The notes beneath the pieces are model-generated. The model did no database searches. It saw only the letters and a list, made by a program, of their open reading frames with translations, and had not been told where the DNA came from. DNA of 64,000 nucleotides from Streptomyces puniciscabiei (GTDB lineage Bacteria; Actinomycetota; Actinomycetes; Streptomycetales; Streptomycetaceae): positions 1-64,000 of the forward strand of contig NZ_VFNX01000001.1 in the NCBI RefSeq assembly GCF_006715785.1, read 5' to 3'. The position numbers and the translations under genes are program-made. Below are positions 46,837 to 54,721 of this stretch, piece by piece. The first letter of the stretch is position 1, and the number at the start of each line of letters is the position of its first letter.

Positions 46837-47277
46837 ATGGCAGAAGGCGATGCTCTCTCCACTCACGTCTTCGGCGTGCAGCTCGGCGGGTACATGGTCG
46901 AGTCGATCCAGGAGATCAGCGGGTTCTCCGTCGAGGAGGAGGTCGTCGAGGTCAAGCAGGTCACGGCGACGGGCAAGCAGATCATCCGCAAGCAGCCCGG
47001 GGCACGACAGGCCGGCGAGATCACGATCACCCGGGGACTCGACAAGAGCAGCGAGTTCACCAAGTGGATCAAGGAGACGCTGAACAACGGTGCCGTCGAC
47101 ACCGCCCGGCAGAACCTGACCATCGAGATCAAGGACACCAAGGGCGAGACGGTCCGCCGTATCCAGCTGATGAACGGCTGGGCCTCCAAGTGGGAGGGCC
47201 CCTCCCTCAAGGCCGGCGAGTCCTCCGCGGCCACCGAGACCGTCACGATCGTGTTCGAGGAGATCGTCGTCGAATGA
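46837..47277 (+). CDS. CIS inner tube protein 1
   Basis: A 146-aa gp19/Hcp-like tube subunit. It has the family pattern GDALSTHVFGVQLGGYMVES, VEVKQVTATGKQIIRKQPG, GEITITRGLDKSSEFTKWIK, and LMNGWASKWEGPSLKAGE. It stacks in hexameric rings to form the needle inside the sheath. The ATG at 46837 follows GAAAGGTGA at suitable distance. Its gene is 35 bp after the sheath gene, and its stop overlaps the next ATG (ATGA). A second tube-type gene at 51351 probably makes the baseplate-proximal ring. Confidence 0.95.
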   Translation: MAEGDALSTHVFGVQLGGYMVESIQEISGFSVEEEVVEVKQVTATGKQIIRKQPGARQAGEITITRGLDKSSEFTKWIKETLNNGAVDTARQNLTIEIKDTKGETVRRIQLMNGWASKWEGPSLKAGESSAATETVTIVFEEIVVE

Positions 47278-47777
47278 GGCGCCGTACCGTCACGGCCGGC
47301 AACCTGGAGGAGTTCCTGGAGGCGACGGCGCCCGCTCAGGCGGCCGACCAGCCCCAGGCCCCACCGCAGGCTCCGGCCGCCCGGCCCGCGACCTCTCAGG
47401 ACCACGGGCTGCGCACCGAGTTCGAGTTCGAGCTGCCGCGCGGGTACGTGGACGAGGCGGGCACGCTCCACCGGCACGGCGCCATGCGTCTGGCCACCGC
47501 CCGGGACGAGCTGCGGCCGCAGATCGATCTGCGGGTCAAGGAGAACCCGGCGTATCTGAGTGTGGTGCTGCTGAGCCAGGTGATCACCCGGCTCGGCACC
47601 ATCACCGATGTGCACGCGGGGATCGTGGAGCGGATGTACGCCACCGACGTCGCGTTCCTCCAGGACTTCTACCGCCGTGTCAACAGCGAGGGCCACACCC
47701 GCGCGGCGGTGGTCTGCCCGCACTGCGAGGGCGGCTTCGAGGTCGACCTCTCGGGTGGGCGCCTGGGGGAATCGTGA
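47274..47777 (+). CDS. CIS tail-assembly-type protein with CPHC motif
   Basis: A 167-aa protein. The first 50 residues are Pro/Ala-rich and flexible. The rest has the pattern of phage tail-assembly chaperone-like proteins in CIS clusters: EFELPRGYVDEAGTLHRHG, MRLATARDEL, SVVLLSQVITRLG and FLQDFYRRVN. The C-terminal CPHC in VVCPHCEGGFEVDL is a potential metal site. Its ATG overlaps the tube stop, and its stop overlaps the next start (GTGA), so three genes are coupled. Possibly a chaperone for the tube or for the large protein encoded downstream. Confidence 0.78.
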   Translation: MRRRTVTAGNLEEFLEATAPAQAADQPQAPPQAPAARPATSQDHGLRTEFEFELPRGYVDEAGTLHRHGAMRLATARDELRPQIDLRVKENPAYLSVVLLSQVITRLGTITDVHAGIVERMYATDVAFLQDFYRRVNSEGHTRAAVVCPHCEGGFEVDLSGGRLGES

Positions 47778-47932
47778 CGTACGCACTCCCCCGGCTGCGG
47801 GAGGAGCTCGCGTACATCGCCTACCACTTCCACTGGCAGCGCGAGGAGATCCTCGACCTCACCCACGCCGAGCGGCGGCAGTGGGTGACCGAGATCGCCC
47901 GTATCAACACCCGTGTGAACGAAGGTGGTTGA
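47774..47932 (+). CDS. 52-aa DUF6760 protein of the CIS operon
   Basis: A very short gene, easy to miss. The product starts MTYALPRLREELAYIAYHFH and goes on with WQREEILDLTHAERRQWVTE. This fits the DUF6760 family of small CIS and phage-tail proteins, reminiscent of gpT-like assembly factors. The GTG at 47774 overlaps the stop of the preceding gene, and the next ATG is five bases after its stop at 47932. The two upstream and downstream partners are coupled, so the gene is real. Two tryptophans and a helix-rich pattern suggest that it binds the preceding CIS protein. Confidence 0.8.
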   Translation: MTYALPRLREELAYIAYHFHWQREEILDLTHAERRQWVTEIARINTRVNEGG

Positions 47933-47936
47933 GCTC

Positions 47937-50900
47937 ATGGCATGGCGGGACAGACTACGCCGCCGGAGCACGGCGCCAGGTGCCGGCGGCACCCTGGCAG
48001 GTCCCGGCTCCGCGCAGCAGGCCGCGCCGGGTGCCATGAGCACGCCCGCGTCCGGGGCGGCCGGTCCGACCGTGCCCCGCGACTGGGACGGCGGGTGGCG
48101 CCGTACGCCGCCGCCGACGCTGACGGTGGCCCGCACCCCGCTCGGCGTGAGCGACGGCCTCGCCTTCCGCTCGGGTCTCACGTCCTGGCAGAACCCGTCG
48201 TTCGACGCGGGTCTCGGCCACGCACTGCTGCCTTCCGCGCCGGTCGGCCTGGTGCACGGCGTCACCGGTCCGGTCGCGCCGCGCGCCACCCACAGCGTCG
48301 GCGGCCCCCTGCTGCTGCGCGTACCGCGCCCGCAGGCCGAGGAGACAGTGGAGACCGGTCGGCGCGCCGAGGAACCCGTCGAGGAGCGTCCGGACACAGC
48401 CGGCGCGCGACAGCGTTCCGCTGCGCCCGTGCCTCAGGTGTCCCGCAGGACACGACCGGGGGCCCGGCCCGACGACACCGGCAGGCGGCAGGATTCCGGT
48501 TCCCGGCAGCGGGCGGGCGGCGACGCGCCAGGTTCCGCCGGAGCGGCGGCGGATCCGAACCCGACTCCTCGCGGCACCCGGAGCGGTGACAGCGCCGGCG
48601 CGACCGCTTCGGCGGCCTCGGGCCGGGTCGGGCAGTCCGGCCAGGCCGTTCCGCATTCCGTCCAGCGCTCGGCCGAGACGTCGCCCAGCCGTGCCCTCAT
48701 TGCCGCCGGCCCCCTGCTGACCGTCGCCGCACCGGACACTCCGGTACGGTGGTCCGCCGCCGATCCAGGCCGCCCGGCCATCGGCCCCGGCCTGCCGGTC
48801 GTCCGACGGATCGCCGTGGTGCCCCGCTCCGCGGGCGACAGCCCCGCACCCCGGCCCCCTTCCGGCCCCGGTACGGCCACGGGTGCCGGCCGCACCGCAC
48901 CGCACGGTCAGGACACGAACGGCGCGACGGAACACACGGCCCCCGCCACCCCGGCGCCCGACGTCTCCGCCACCCCGGCACGGGCCTCGGACACCACGGG
49001 CACCCGCTCCGTGCGCCCTCGCCCGCTCAGCCCTCCGCTGACCGTCGCCCGGCGGCCGTCCACGCCGGTGCGCCGCATCGCGGTCCTCGGGCCCGGCCCC
49101 GCGGCCGCTCACCCCCCTGCGGGCCCTGATGTTGCGCCGACAACCATCCCTGAAACAACGCCCAATCCCGCGCCTCCCGTGCAGCGCACCGCCGGACCGG
49201 CACGCCCCGACAGCCGGGCACCGCTCGGCGCTCCCCTGACGGAACTGCCCGCCACCGCCAGGCCGCTGACCACCGACGGGCCCGAGGCCACCGGTCCGAC
49301 CAACGGCACACACCCGCCGGCCGGACCGGCGCTCCCGATCGTTCAGCGCACCGCCGGACCGGCACGCCCCGACAGCCGGGCACCGCTCGGCGCTCCCCTG
49401 ACGGAACTGCCCGCCACCGCCAGGCCGCTGACCACCGACGGGCCCGAGGCCACCGGTCCGACCAACGGCACACACCCGCCGGCTGGACCGGCGCTCCCGA
49501 TCGTGCAGGGCCAGGCGAGCGCTCCTGGTACCGGTGCGACGCCGGGCCCGCACGGCGCGGACCCCGCAACGCCCCGGACCCGGCCACCGCACCAGATCCA
49601 GCCGCGGCCCGAGCCCCAGGCCCAGCCCCAGACTCAGACCCAGACTCGGACGACCGGAAGGCCCCCTGCTCCAGCGGCCGTTCCCGAGCCGTCCGTCGCC
49701 CGTGCCCGTGCCCGTGGTGGACTCGGGGCGCCGCTGTCCGCGATGCCGTCGACCGCGGACTCAGCACCCCCGGCCGGCCCCGGTGGCGCGGCGGGCCCCC
49801 CGACCGCCGGTGGCGCCGAGGCCCTCCCGCGCATCCAGCGCACCCCGGTGCGCCCGGACCGCACCGTCACGGACACGCCCGCGACCGCGTCCGGTGCCCG
49901 GGCGCCCTCCGCGCCGCTGCTGGGCGCGACGCACACCGAGAGCGGCGGCGGGAGCCCCGACTCACCGGTGGTCCAAGGGGTTTCGCTCCCTGCGTCGAGC
50001 GCCTCGGACGTTCCCGCCACGCCTCTGGTCACGCCGGTCGGCCCGCAGTCGGCGCCCTCCACCGCCGGCGGACCCGGTTCCGTGCAACGCGCCGTCGCAC
50101 CGGAGCCCCCTGCGGCCTCGACCGGCGAGTCGGCGACGGCCGGCACGGGCGCGGGCCGGCCGGAGCCGGCCGTCGTCACCCGGATCGCCTCCGCGGCCGA
50201 TGCCGTGCAGCGCAGGGCCCCGCAGACACACCCGTCCTCCTCACCGGGCCAGGTGTCCACGTCCCCCGAGGCGTCGGCGCCGACGCCGGCGGGCCCGGCG
50301 GAGAGCGGCGTGCTCTCGGCCGGCGGTCGAACACCGTCCCGCGAGGCCAGGGCGGCGGGCAACGCGGGCGTGAGCGGACCGGCGCCGCTGGTCGTCGCCC
50401 GCTCGGTCACCGTTGCCCGGCCGGGTTCCGGCACCGACGGTGTACACACACCCGGTGTCATCCAGCGCCGAACGCTCCCGGCTCAGAGGCAGCGGTCCGC
50501 ACCCCGCAGCCTCGCCCTGCTCGCCGCACGCCCGCTGACCGTCAACACCCGTGCGCCGGAAGGTGTCACGCCGCCCACGGGAGCACACGCCGCCGAGCGA
50601 CCCGTCGTCGCCGCGTCCTGGCGCCGCGCCCCTGCCCCTGCCCCTGCCCCGAGCGCGACCTCGCCCTCGCCCGTGCCGGGTTCCGAAGTGCCGCACGTGC
50701 GGCGCGCCGCTGCCGGTCCGGTGCCGTCGGCGTCGGCCGGCCCGCCCTCCGGTGCTTCCGGTCCCTCGCGGACCCGGCACACTGTGCCCGGAGTGCGGCC
50801 GAGCCCCTCCGTCCCACGGGCGGTACCCGTCGTACGGCCTGCTCCGCCCGTCCAACGCGCCACCGCCGACGGCGACATGGCCGTACGGCCGCCCAGCCTG

Positions 50901-51326
50901 CCGTTGTCCGATCCGCAGGCACCACCGCTCCAGGACCAGCCGTACGCCCCGGCTGCCGTCACCCCGCTCGTGCCGGTGGTCCGCGCCACCCGTACGGCAC
51001 CGACAGCGCCCGCGACGGCGCCGCCGCGGGCCTCCGACCACATGGGGCCGGCCGTGCAACGCGAGTCGGCCCGAGCCGGCGCCGTGTCCGCCGGGGTGCC
51101 CGTGACGGCCGTGCCTCCGCGAGGCCGGCAACGGTCGTCCTCCACGCAGCCGGTGCCCGGGACGGCCGGTGCCGGGACGCCTGGGCCGGTGGGGGCGCGG
51201 CAGGAGCCCGTGGTCGACCTGGACGAGCTGGCGCGGCGGCTGCTGGACCCGCTGGCCCGGCTGCTCCGCGCCGATCTGCGGCGTGGCCGCGAACGCGCGG
51301 GCCGCCCCTACGACGGACGCCGCTGA
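47937..51326 (+). CDS. Very long Pro/Ala-rich CIS protein with repeated VQR motifs
   Basis: An 1129-aa, mostly disordered protein between the assembly genes and the second tube gene. It is the longest in the cluster. Composition is dominated by Pro, Ala, Thr, Gly, Ser and Arg, with no signal peptide or membrane helix. Short motifs recur: seven VQR, two IQR (PRIQRTP, VIQRRT), three VRR, and LTVARR-like segments (PLTVARRPSTPVRRIAV). A 54-aa segment occurs twice in tandem (DNA 49182-49505). The C-terminus is different, an amphipathic helix (LARRLLDPLARLLRADLRRG), suggesting an anchor for the baseplate or tube. Position fits the Afp14/Pvc14 tape-measure slot, but tape measures are usually helical, so a flexible linker or cargo adaptor is an alternative. 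The ATG at 47937 begins MAWRDRLRRR. Confidence 0.8.
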   Translation: MAWRDRLRRRSTAPGAGGTLAGPGSAQQAAPGAMSTPASGAAGPTVPRDWDGGWRRTPPPTLTVARTPLGVSDGLAFRSGLTSWQNPSFDAGLGHALLPSAPVGLVHGVTGPVAPRATHSVGGPLLLRVPRPQAEETVETGRRAEEPVEERPDTAGARQRSAAPVPQVSRRTRPGARPDDTGRRQDSGSRQRAGGDAPGSAGAAADPNPTPRGTRSGDSAGATASAASGRVGQSGQAVPHSVQRSAETSPSRALIAAGPLLTVAAPDTPVRWSAADPGRPAIGPGLPVVRRIAVVPRSAGDSPAPRPPSGPGTATGAGRTAPHGQDTNGATEHTAPATPAPDVSATPARASDTTGTRSVRPRPLSPPLTVARRPSTPVRRIAVLGPGPAAAHPPAGPDVAPTTIPETTPNPAPPVQRTAGPARPDSRAPLGAPLTELPATARPLTTDGPEATGPTNGTHPPAGPALPIVQRTAGPARPDSRAPLGAPLTELPATARPLTTDGPEATGPTNGTHPPAGPALPIVQGQASAPGTGATPGPHGADPATPRTRPPHQIQPRPEPQAQPQTQTQTRTTGRPPAPAAVPEPSVARARARGGLGAPLSAMPSTADSAPPAGPGGAAGPPTAGGAEALPRIQRTPVRPDRTVTDTPATASGARAPSAPLLGATHTESGGGSPDSPVVQGVSLPASSASDVPATPLVTPVGPQSAPSTAGGPGSVQRAVAPEPPAASTGESATAGTGAGRPEPAVVTRIASAADAVQRRAPQTHPSSSPGQVSTSPEASAPTPAGPAESGVLSAGGRTPSREARAAGNAGVSGPAPLVVARSVTVARPGSGTDGVHTPGVIQRRTLPAQRQRSAPRSLALLAARPLTVNTRAPEGVTPPTGAHAAERPVVAASWRRAPAPAPAPSATSPSPVPGSEVPHVRRAAAGPVPSASAGPPSGASGPSRTRHTVPGVRPSPSVPRAVPVVRPAPPVQRATADGDMAVRPPSLPLSDPQAPPLQDQPYAPAAVTPLVPVVRATRTAPTAPATAPPRASDHMGPAVQRESARAGAVSAGVPVTAVPPRGRQRSSSTQPVPGTAGAGTPGPVGARQEPVVDLDELARRLLDPLARLLRADLRRGRERAGRPYDGRR
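49182..49505. repeat. 162-bp tandem duplication inside the long CIS gene
   Basis: Two nearly identical 162-bp units (49182-49343, 49344-49505), with only a couple of mismatches, encode a 54-aa segment that opens with QRTAGPARPDSR. A third copy starts but diverges at once. The unit is in frame, so the change in copy number alters the length of the protein in steps of 54 residues. Confidence 0.9.
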
Positions 51327-51350
51327 GGACTGGGAACGGATGACCAACGG

Positions 51351-51776
51351 ATGACGGACAACATCTTCGCGACGAGCGTGTTCTTCCGGCTCGCGATCGG
51401 CGGCAACGATCTGGGGGCCTTCCACACCTGCTCCGGCATGGGCGCCGAGGTGGAGATGGAGAGTTACGCGGAGGGCGGGAACAACGGCTTCACCTGGCAG
51501 TTGCCCGGCCGGGTCACCTGGTCGAACATCACCCTCAGCCGGCCGGTCACCGCCGACACGGCGAAGATCGCGCGTTGGCTCGACGAGACGCTGCGGCGTG
51601 TGGAGCCCAAGGACGGCGAGATCGTGGCGCTGAAGCCGGATCTGACCCGCATCATCAGCTGGCAGGTGCTCGGCATCGTGCCGGTGCGCTGGCAGGGGCC
51701 GTCGTTCGATCCGTCCTCCTCGCAGGCGGCGGTGGAGACGCTGGAGATCGCGCACGAGGGACTGAGGCCTTCCTGA
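51351..51776 (+). CDS. CIS inner tube protein 2 (baseplate-proximal ring)
   Basis: A 141-aa gp19-like tube protein, distinct from the one at 46837. Motifs: FFRLAIGGNDLGAFHTCSGMG, EMESYAEGGNNGFTWQLPG, and WSNITLSRPVTADTAKIARWL. In Afp/PVC type particles the second tube paralogue (Pvc5) sits at the base where the tube joins the spike. Its place just before the LysM and spike genes supports this role. The ATG at 51351 starts MTDNIFATSVF. Its stop overlaps the next ATG (TGATG). Confidence 0.92.
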   Translation: MTDNIFATSVFFRLAIGGNDLGAFHTCSGMGAEVEMESYAEGGNNGFTWQLPGRVTWSNITLSRPVTADTAKIARWLDETLRRVEPKDGEIVALKPDLTRIISWQVLGIVPVRWQGPSFDPSSSQAAVETLEIAHEGLRPS

Positions 51777-52495
51777 TGCCTGCCATGCGGACGAGCCGGG
51801 CCAGGGCCCAGTTGACCCTGAAGGAACCCCCGGCGGCGGTGGGCGCGAAGCCCGGAGGGACGATCGCGCGGCTGGACCTCCAGTTCAATCCCAACACGCT
51901 GCAGCTGAGCAAGACCACCGAGTGGCGGCGCACCCCGTCGCGGATGGCGGGGCAGTCGGCGCTGCCGGAGTTCGTGGGCAGCGGGCCGCGGCAGCTGAGC
52001 CTGGAGGTCTTCCTCGACGCCACCTCGACCCATGACAACTCGGTGGAGCAGGCGGTGGAGACGCTGATGAAGGCGTGCGTGCCCAGCCCGGCGAGCCTCA
52101 CGCGGAAGAAGCCGGCCAGTCCCTGGGTGCGGTTCGAGTGGGGTACGGCCCGGACGACGTCGTTCGACGGCGTGCTCTCCAGCCTGTCGGTGACGTACAC
52201 GCTGTTCGACGTGGACGGCAAGCCGCTGCGGGCGACCTGTTCGCTGTCGGTGGAGGAAGCGAGTGTCGACCCACCGGGACAGAACCCGACGTCCGGCGCC
52301 CGTACGGCCCGCAGCACGCACACGGTCGTGGCCGGGGACAGCCTGGCGCTGCTGGCCTGGCGGGAGTACGGCGACGCGACGGCGTGGCGGGCCATCGCGG
52401 AGGCGAACCGGATCGACGACCCGATGGCCCTCGTGCCCGGCACCGAGCTGGTGGTGCCGGCGCTCGGGGACGCGGGCGGTGAGGAGGAGCGGTGA
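51776..52495 (+). CDS. CIS tube-initiation protein with LysM domain (Pvc7-like)
   Basis: A 239-aa protein. The N-terminal part (1-170) has the CIS-tube domain: ARLDLQFNPNTLQLSKTTEW, GSGPRQLSLEVFLDATS, and RFEWGTARTTSFDGVLSSL. A LysM-like module at about 185-230 follows (HTVVAGDSLALLAWREYGD, then NRIDDPMALVPGTELVVP). In Afp and PVC particles the equivalent protein sits between the tube and the spike. Here LysM may bind the spike or, in a CIS that touches the wall, peptidoglycan; the former is the usual view. The ATG at 51776 overlaps the previous stop, and its own stop overlaps the next GTG. Confidence 0.9.
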   Translation: MPAMRTSRARAQLTLKEPPAAVGAKPGGTIARLDLQFNPNTLQLSKTTEWRRTPSRMAGQSALPEFVGSGPRQLSLEVFLDATSTHDNSVEQAVETLMKACVPSPASLTRKKPASPWVRFEWGTARTTSFDGVLSSLSVTYTLFDVDGKPLRATCSLSVEEASVDPPGQNPTSGARTARSTHTVVAGDSLALLAWREYGDATAWRAIAEANRIDDPMALVPGTELVVPALGDAGGEEER

Positions 52496-54315
52496 CCACA
52501 CCCGAGGCGCGGGGCGGCCGGTCCTTCGCGGCGGACCCCGTCGTGGAGGCGCCCGGTGAGCTGCCGCAGATCTGGGCGGCGCAGCTGGTGAGCTGTGTGG
52601 TGGACGAGAACGTGGGCCTTCCGGACACGGCCGTGCTCACCTACCGCGATCCCGATCACGAGTTCCTGAAGTCGACCGGCATCACGCTGGGCACCCCGCT
52701 CAGGGTGTCGGTGGTGACGGTGGCCGGGCAGGCGCGTGAGCGGCTGTTCAACGGCGAGGTCACGGCGGTGGAGATCGACCGGGACAGCACCGGGTCGTTC
52801 ACGGTCGTCCGCGCCTATTCCGTCGCGCACCGGCTGCAGCGCGGGCGGAAGGTGGTGGCGTACCGGAACATGACGGCCGCGGCCATCGTCCGCAAGGTGG
52901 CCGCCGGGGCGGGGCTGCCGGTCGGGAAGGTGGAGGCGGCGCCGGTCACGTACAAGCAGCTGTCGCAGGCCAATGTGTCCGACTGGGACTTCCTGCAGTA
53001 TCTGGCGGGCGAGAGCGGTGCGCAGGTGCGGGTCGACGACAAGGGCGTGCTGCAGTTCACCAAGCCCGAGAAGGCCTCCGGTGCGCCCGCGCCGTCGACT
53101 CCGGCCACGCAGAGTCCGATGGTGCTGGAGTACGGGCGGAATCTGCTGGCGCTGCGGGCCGCGCTGTCCGGGGCGGACGGGGCGTCCCAGGTCGAGGTGC
53201 GCGGCTGGGACGTCACCACCAAGAGGCCGCTGGTGGCCCGGCAGCAGTCGGTGACCAGCGACACCGTACTGCCCGGTCTGGCCCCGCAGTTCGGCGCCCG
53301 GTTCGGGAAGTCGGCGAAGCTGACGGTGACGGACACGCCGTACCGGACGCAGGCCGAGACGACGGCGGCCGCCGGTGCGGTCGCCGGCCAGGTGAGTGCG
53401 GGTTTCGGTGAGCTGGAGGCGCTGGCCGAGGGCAATCCGCGGCTGCGGGCGGGCCGGCCGGTCGCGCTCGGCAATGTGGGGCCCGCGTTCTCCGGCAAGT
53501 ACACGTCCACGGCGGTGCAGCACACCCTGGAACCGCACGGCGGCTACCGCACCACGGTGTGGGTGAGCGCCAGCCCGGACCGGTCCCTGGCCGGCCTCGT
53601 GACCGGTGCGAACGCGCCGGGGCGGGGTCCGCGCATGCCGGGCCTCGCGATCGGGGTGGTGACGGACGTACGGGAGCCGGGCGGCGCGCAGAGCGGCGGG
53701 GTCCGGCTGAAGTTCCCGTGGCTGGACGACACCTATGTGACCGACTGGGTGCGTACAGTGCAGTGGGGCGGCAAGGGCGGGGGCGGTGTGGTGAGCCCCG
53801 AGGTCAACGACGAGGTGCTGGTCGGCTTCGAGCAGGGCCTGCTGGACAGTCCGTATGTCATCGGCGGTCTGTACAACGGCGTGGACCGGCCCTCGAAGCA
53901 CCGCGTGCCCCTCGTGGACGGTACCAGCGGCAAGGTCAACCGCCGTTCGGTGGTGTCCCGTTCGGGGCACCGGCTGGAGCTGCTGGATCCACCGACGGGA
54001 CCGTCCGGGGTACTGCTGCGTACCGCGGACGAGCGGCTGGAGGTGCTGCTGGACGACCGGAGCAACCGGCTGGAGCTGACGGTGTACGCGGCCGGCGGCC
54101 GACGGGTGCTGTCCTCGGTGGTGATGGACGGCCAGGGCATCACGCTCGACGCGAAGACCGGGAAGGTCAGCCTGAAGGGCGGCACCGTGGAGATCGACGG
54201 CACCAACACGGTCAGGGTCGGCGGCCGGTCGGTGAGCGTCGCGGGGCAGACGGACCTCACGCTCGACGGCGGTCTGCTCGGAGTGCTGAAGGCGGATCTC
54301 GTGCGTATCAATTGA
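52492..54315 (+). CDS. CIS spike protein (VgrG/gp27-gp5-like, Pvc8-like)
   Basis: The 607-aa central spike subunit. The N-terminal gp27-like part includes FNGEVTAVEIDRD and YSVAHRLQRGRKVVAYRN. The middle has WDFLQYLAGESGAQVRVDD and an OB-fold, ARSVKFPWLDD-like (VRLKFPWLDDTYVTDWVRT). The C-terminus is a repetitive beta-helix (LDAKTGKVSLKGGTVEIDG, VGGRSVSVAGQTDLTLDGG) forming the needle tip. No extra C-terminal effector domain is fused. The GTG at 52492 overlaps the previous stop. An AT-rich 88-bp gap follows before the PAAR gene. Confidence 0.93.
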   Translation: MTTPEARGGRSFAADPVVEAPGELPQIWAAQLVSCVVDENVGLPDTAVLTYRDPDHEFLKSTGITLGTPLRVSVVTVAGQARERLFNGEVTAVEIDRDSTGSFTVVRAYSVAHRLQRGRKVVAYRNMTAAAIVRKVAAGAGLPVGKVEAAPVTYKQLSQANVSDWDFLQYLAGESGAQVRVDDKGVLQFTKPEKASGAPAPSTPATQSPMVLEYGRNLLALRAALSGADGASQVEVRGWDVTTKRPLVARQQSVTSDTVLPGLAPQFGARFGKSAKLTVTDTPYRTQAETTAAAGAVAGQVSAGFGELEALAEGNPRLRAGRPVALGNVGPAFSGKYTSTAVQHTLEPHGGYRTTVWVSASPDRSLAGLVTGANAPGRGPRMPGLAIGVVTDVREPGGAQSGGVRLKFPWLDDTYVTDWVRTVQWGGKGGGGVVSPEVNDEVLVGFEQGLLDSPYVIGGLYNGVDRPSKHRVPLVDGTSGKVNRRSVVSRSGHRLELLDPPTGPSGVLLRTADERLEVLLDDRSNRLELTVYAAGGRRVLSSVVMDGQGITLDAKTGKVSLKGGTVEIDGTNTVRVGGRSVSVAGQTDLTLDGGLLGVLKADLVRIN

Positions 54316-54403
54316 CGCTCCTGGTCGACTCTCTGACGACACATCATATTTCTGTGAACCAAAGGCCCTTGGGGGCCACGAACCGCTTCGAGGAGCCCGT
54401 TGC
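54316..54403. promoter_or_regulatory. AT-rich gap within the CIS operon
   Basis: A gap of 88 bp that drops to far lower GC than the surroundings (54331-54363, ACATCATATTTCTG and neighbours). It carries a small hairpin (GGCCC-ttgg-GGGCC, about 54365-54378) and ends with GAGGAG, the ribosome-binding site of the PAAR gene. It could be an internal promoter, RNA-processing site or attenuator. Confidence 0.4.
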
Positions 54404-54721
54404 ATGCCCGGCGCAGCCCGTACCGGCGACCCCACCAGTCATGGAGGTGTGATCGCCACCCCGCCGCCCGGCGCCGCCATGGCGGTGGCGCGCGTACTGA
54501 TCGGCGGCCGGCCCGCCGCCGTCGTGGGAAGCCTGCACACCTGCGTGGTGCCGCCGCACGCCGCCCTGGGCCCGGGGAACGTGGTCATGCCCAACCCGGC
54601 CGGGCTGACCTCGGGCCAGGTGCTCATCGGCGGGTTGCCGGCCGCACGGGCGGGTGACCGGATCACGTGCGGCGCCACGATCCAGCTCGGCGCCCTGAAC
54701 GTCCTGATCGGAGGCCTGTGA
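54404..54721 (+). CDS. PAAR-domain spike tip protein
   Basis: A 105-aa single PAAR domain that caps the VgrG-like spike as its sharp tip. The start MPGAARTGDPTSHGG and the repeats VLIGGRPAAVVGSLHTC and VLIGGLPAARAGDRITC are typical, with the Cys and His residues that bind a metal ion. No extension or effector domain follows. The ATG at 54404 has GAGGAG upstream. The stop overlaps the next ATG (TGATG). Confidence 0.93.
   Translation: MPGAARTGDPTSHGGVIATPPPGAAMAVARVLIGGRPAAVVGSLHTCVVPPHAALGPGNVVMPNPAGLTSGQVLIGGLPAARAGDRITCGATIQLGALNVLIGGL

Noticed and set aside
47937..51326. Collagen- or spore-coat-like function for the Pro-rich protein
   Set aside because: There is no Gly-X-Y periodicity and no signal peptide. 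The gene is embedded in a coupled CIS operon, so a CIS role is more likely.
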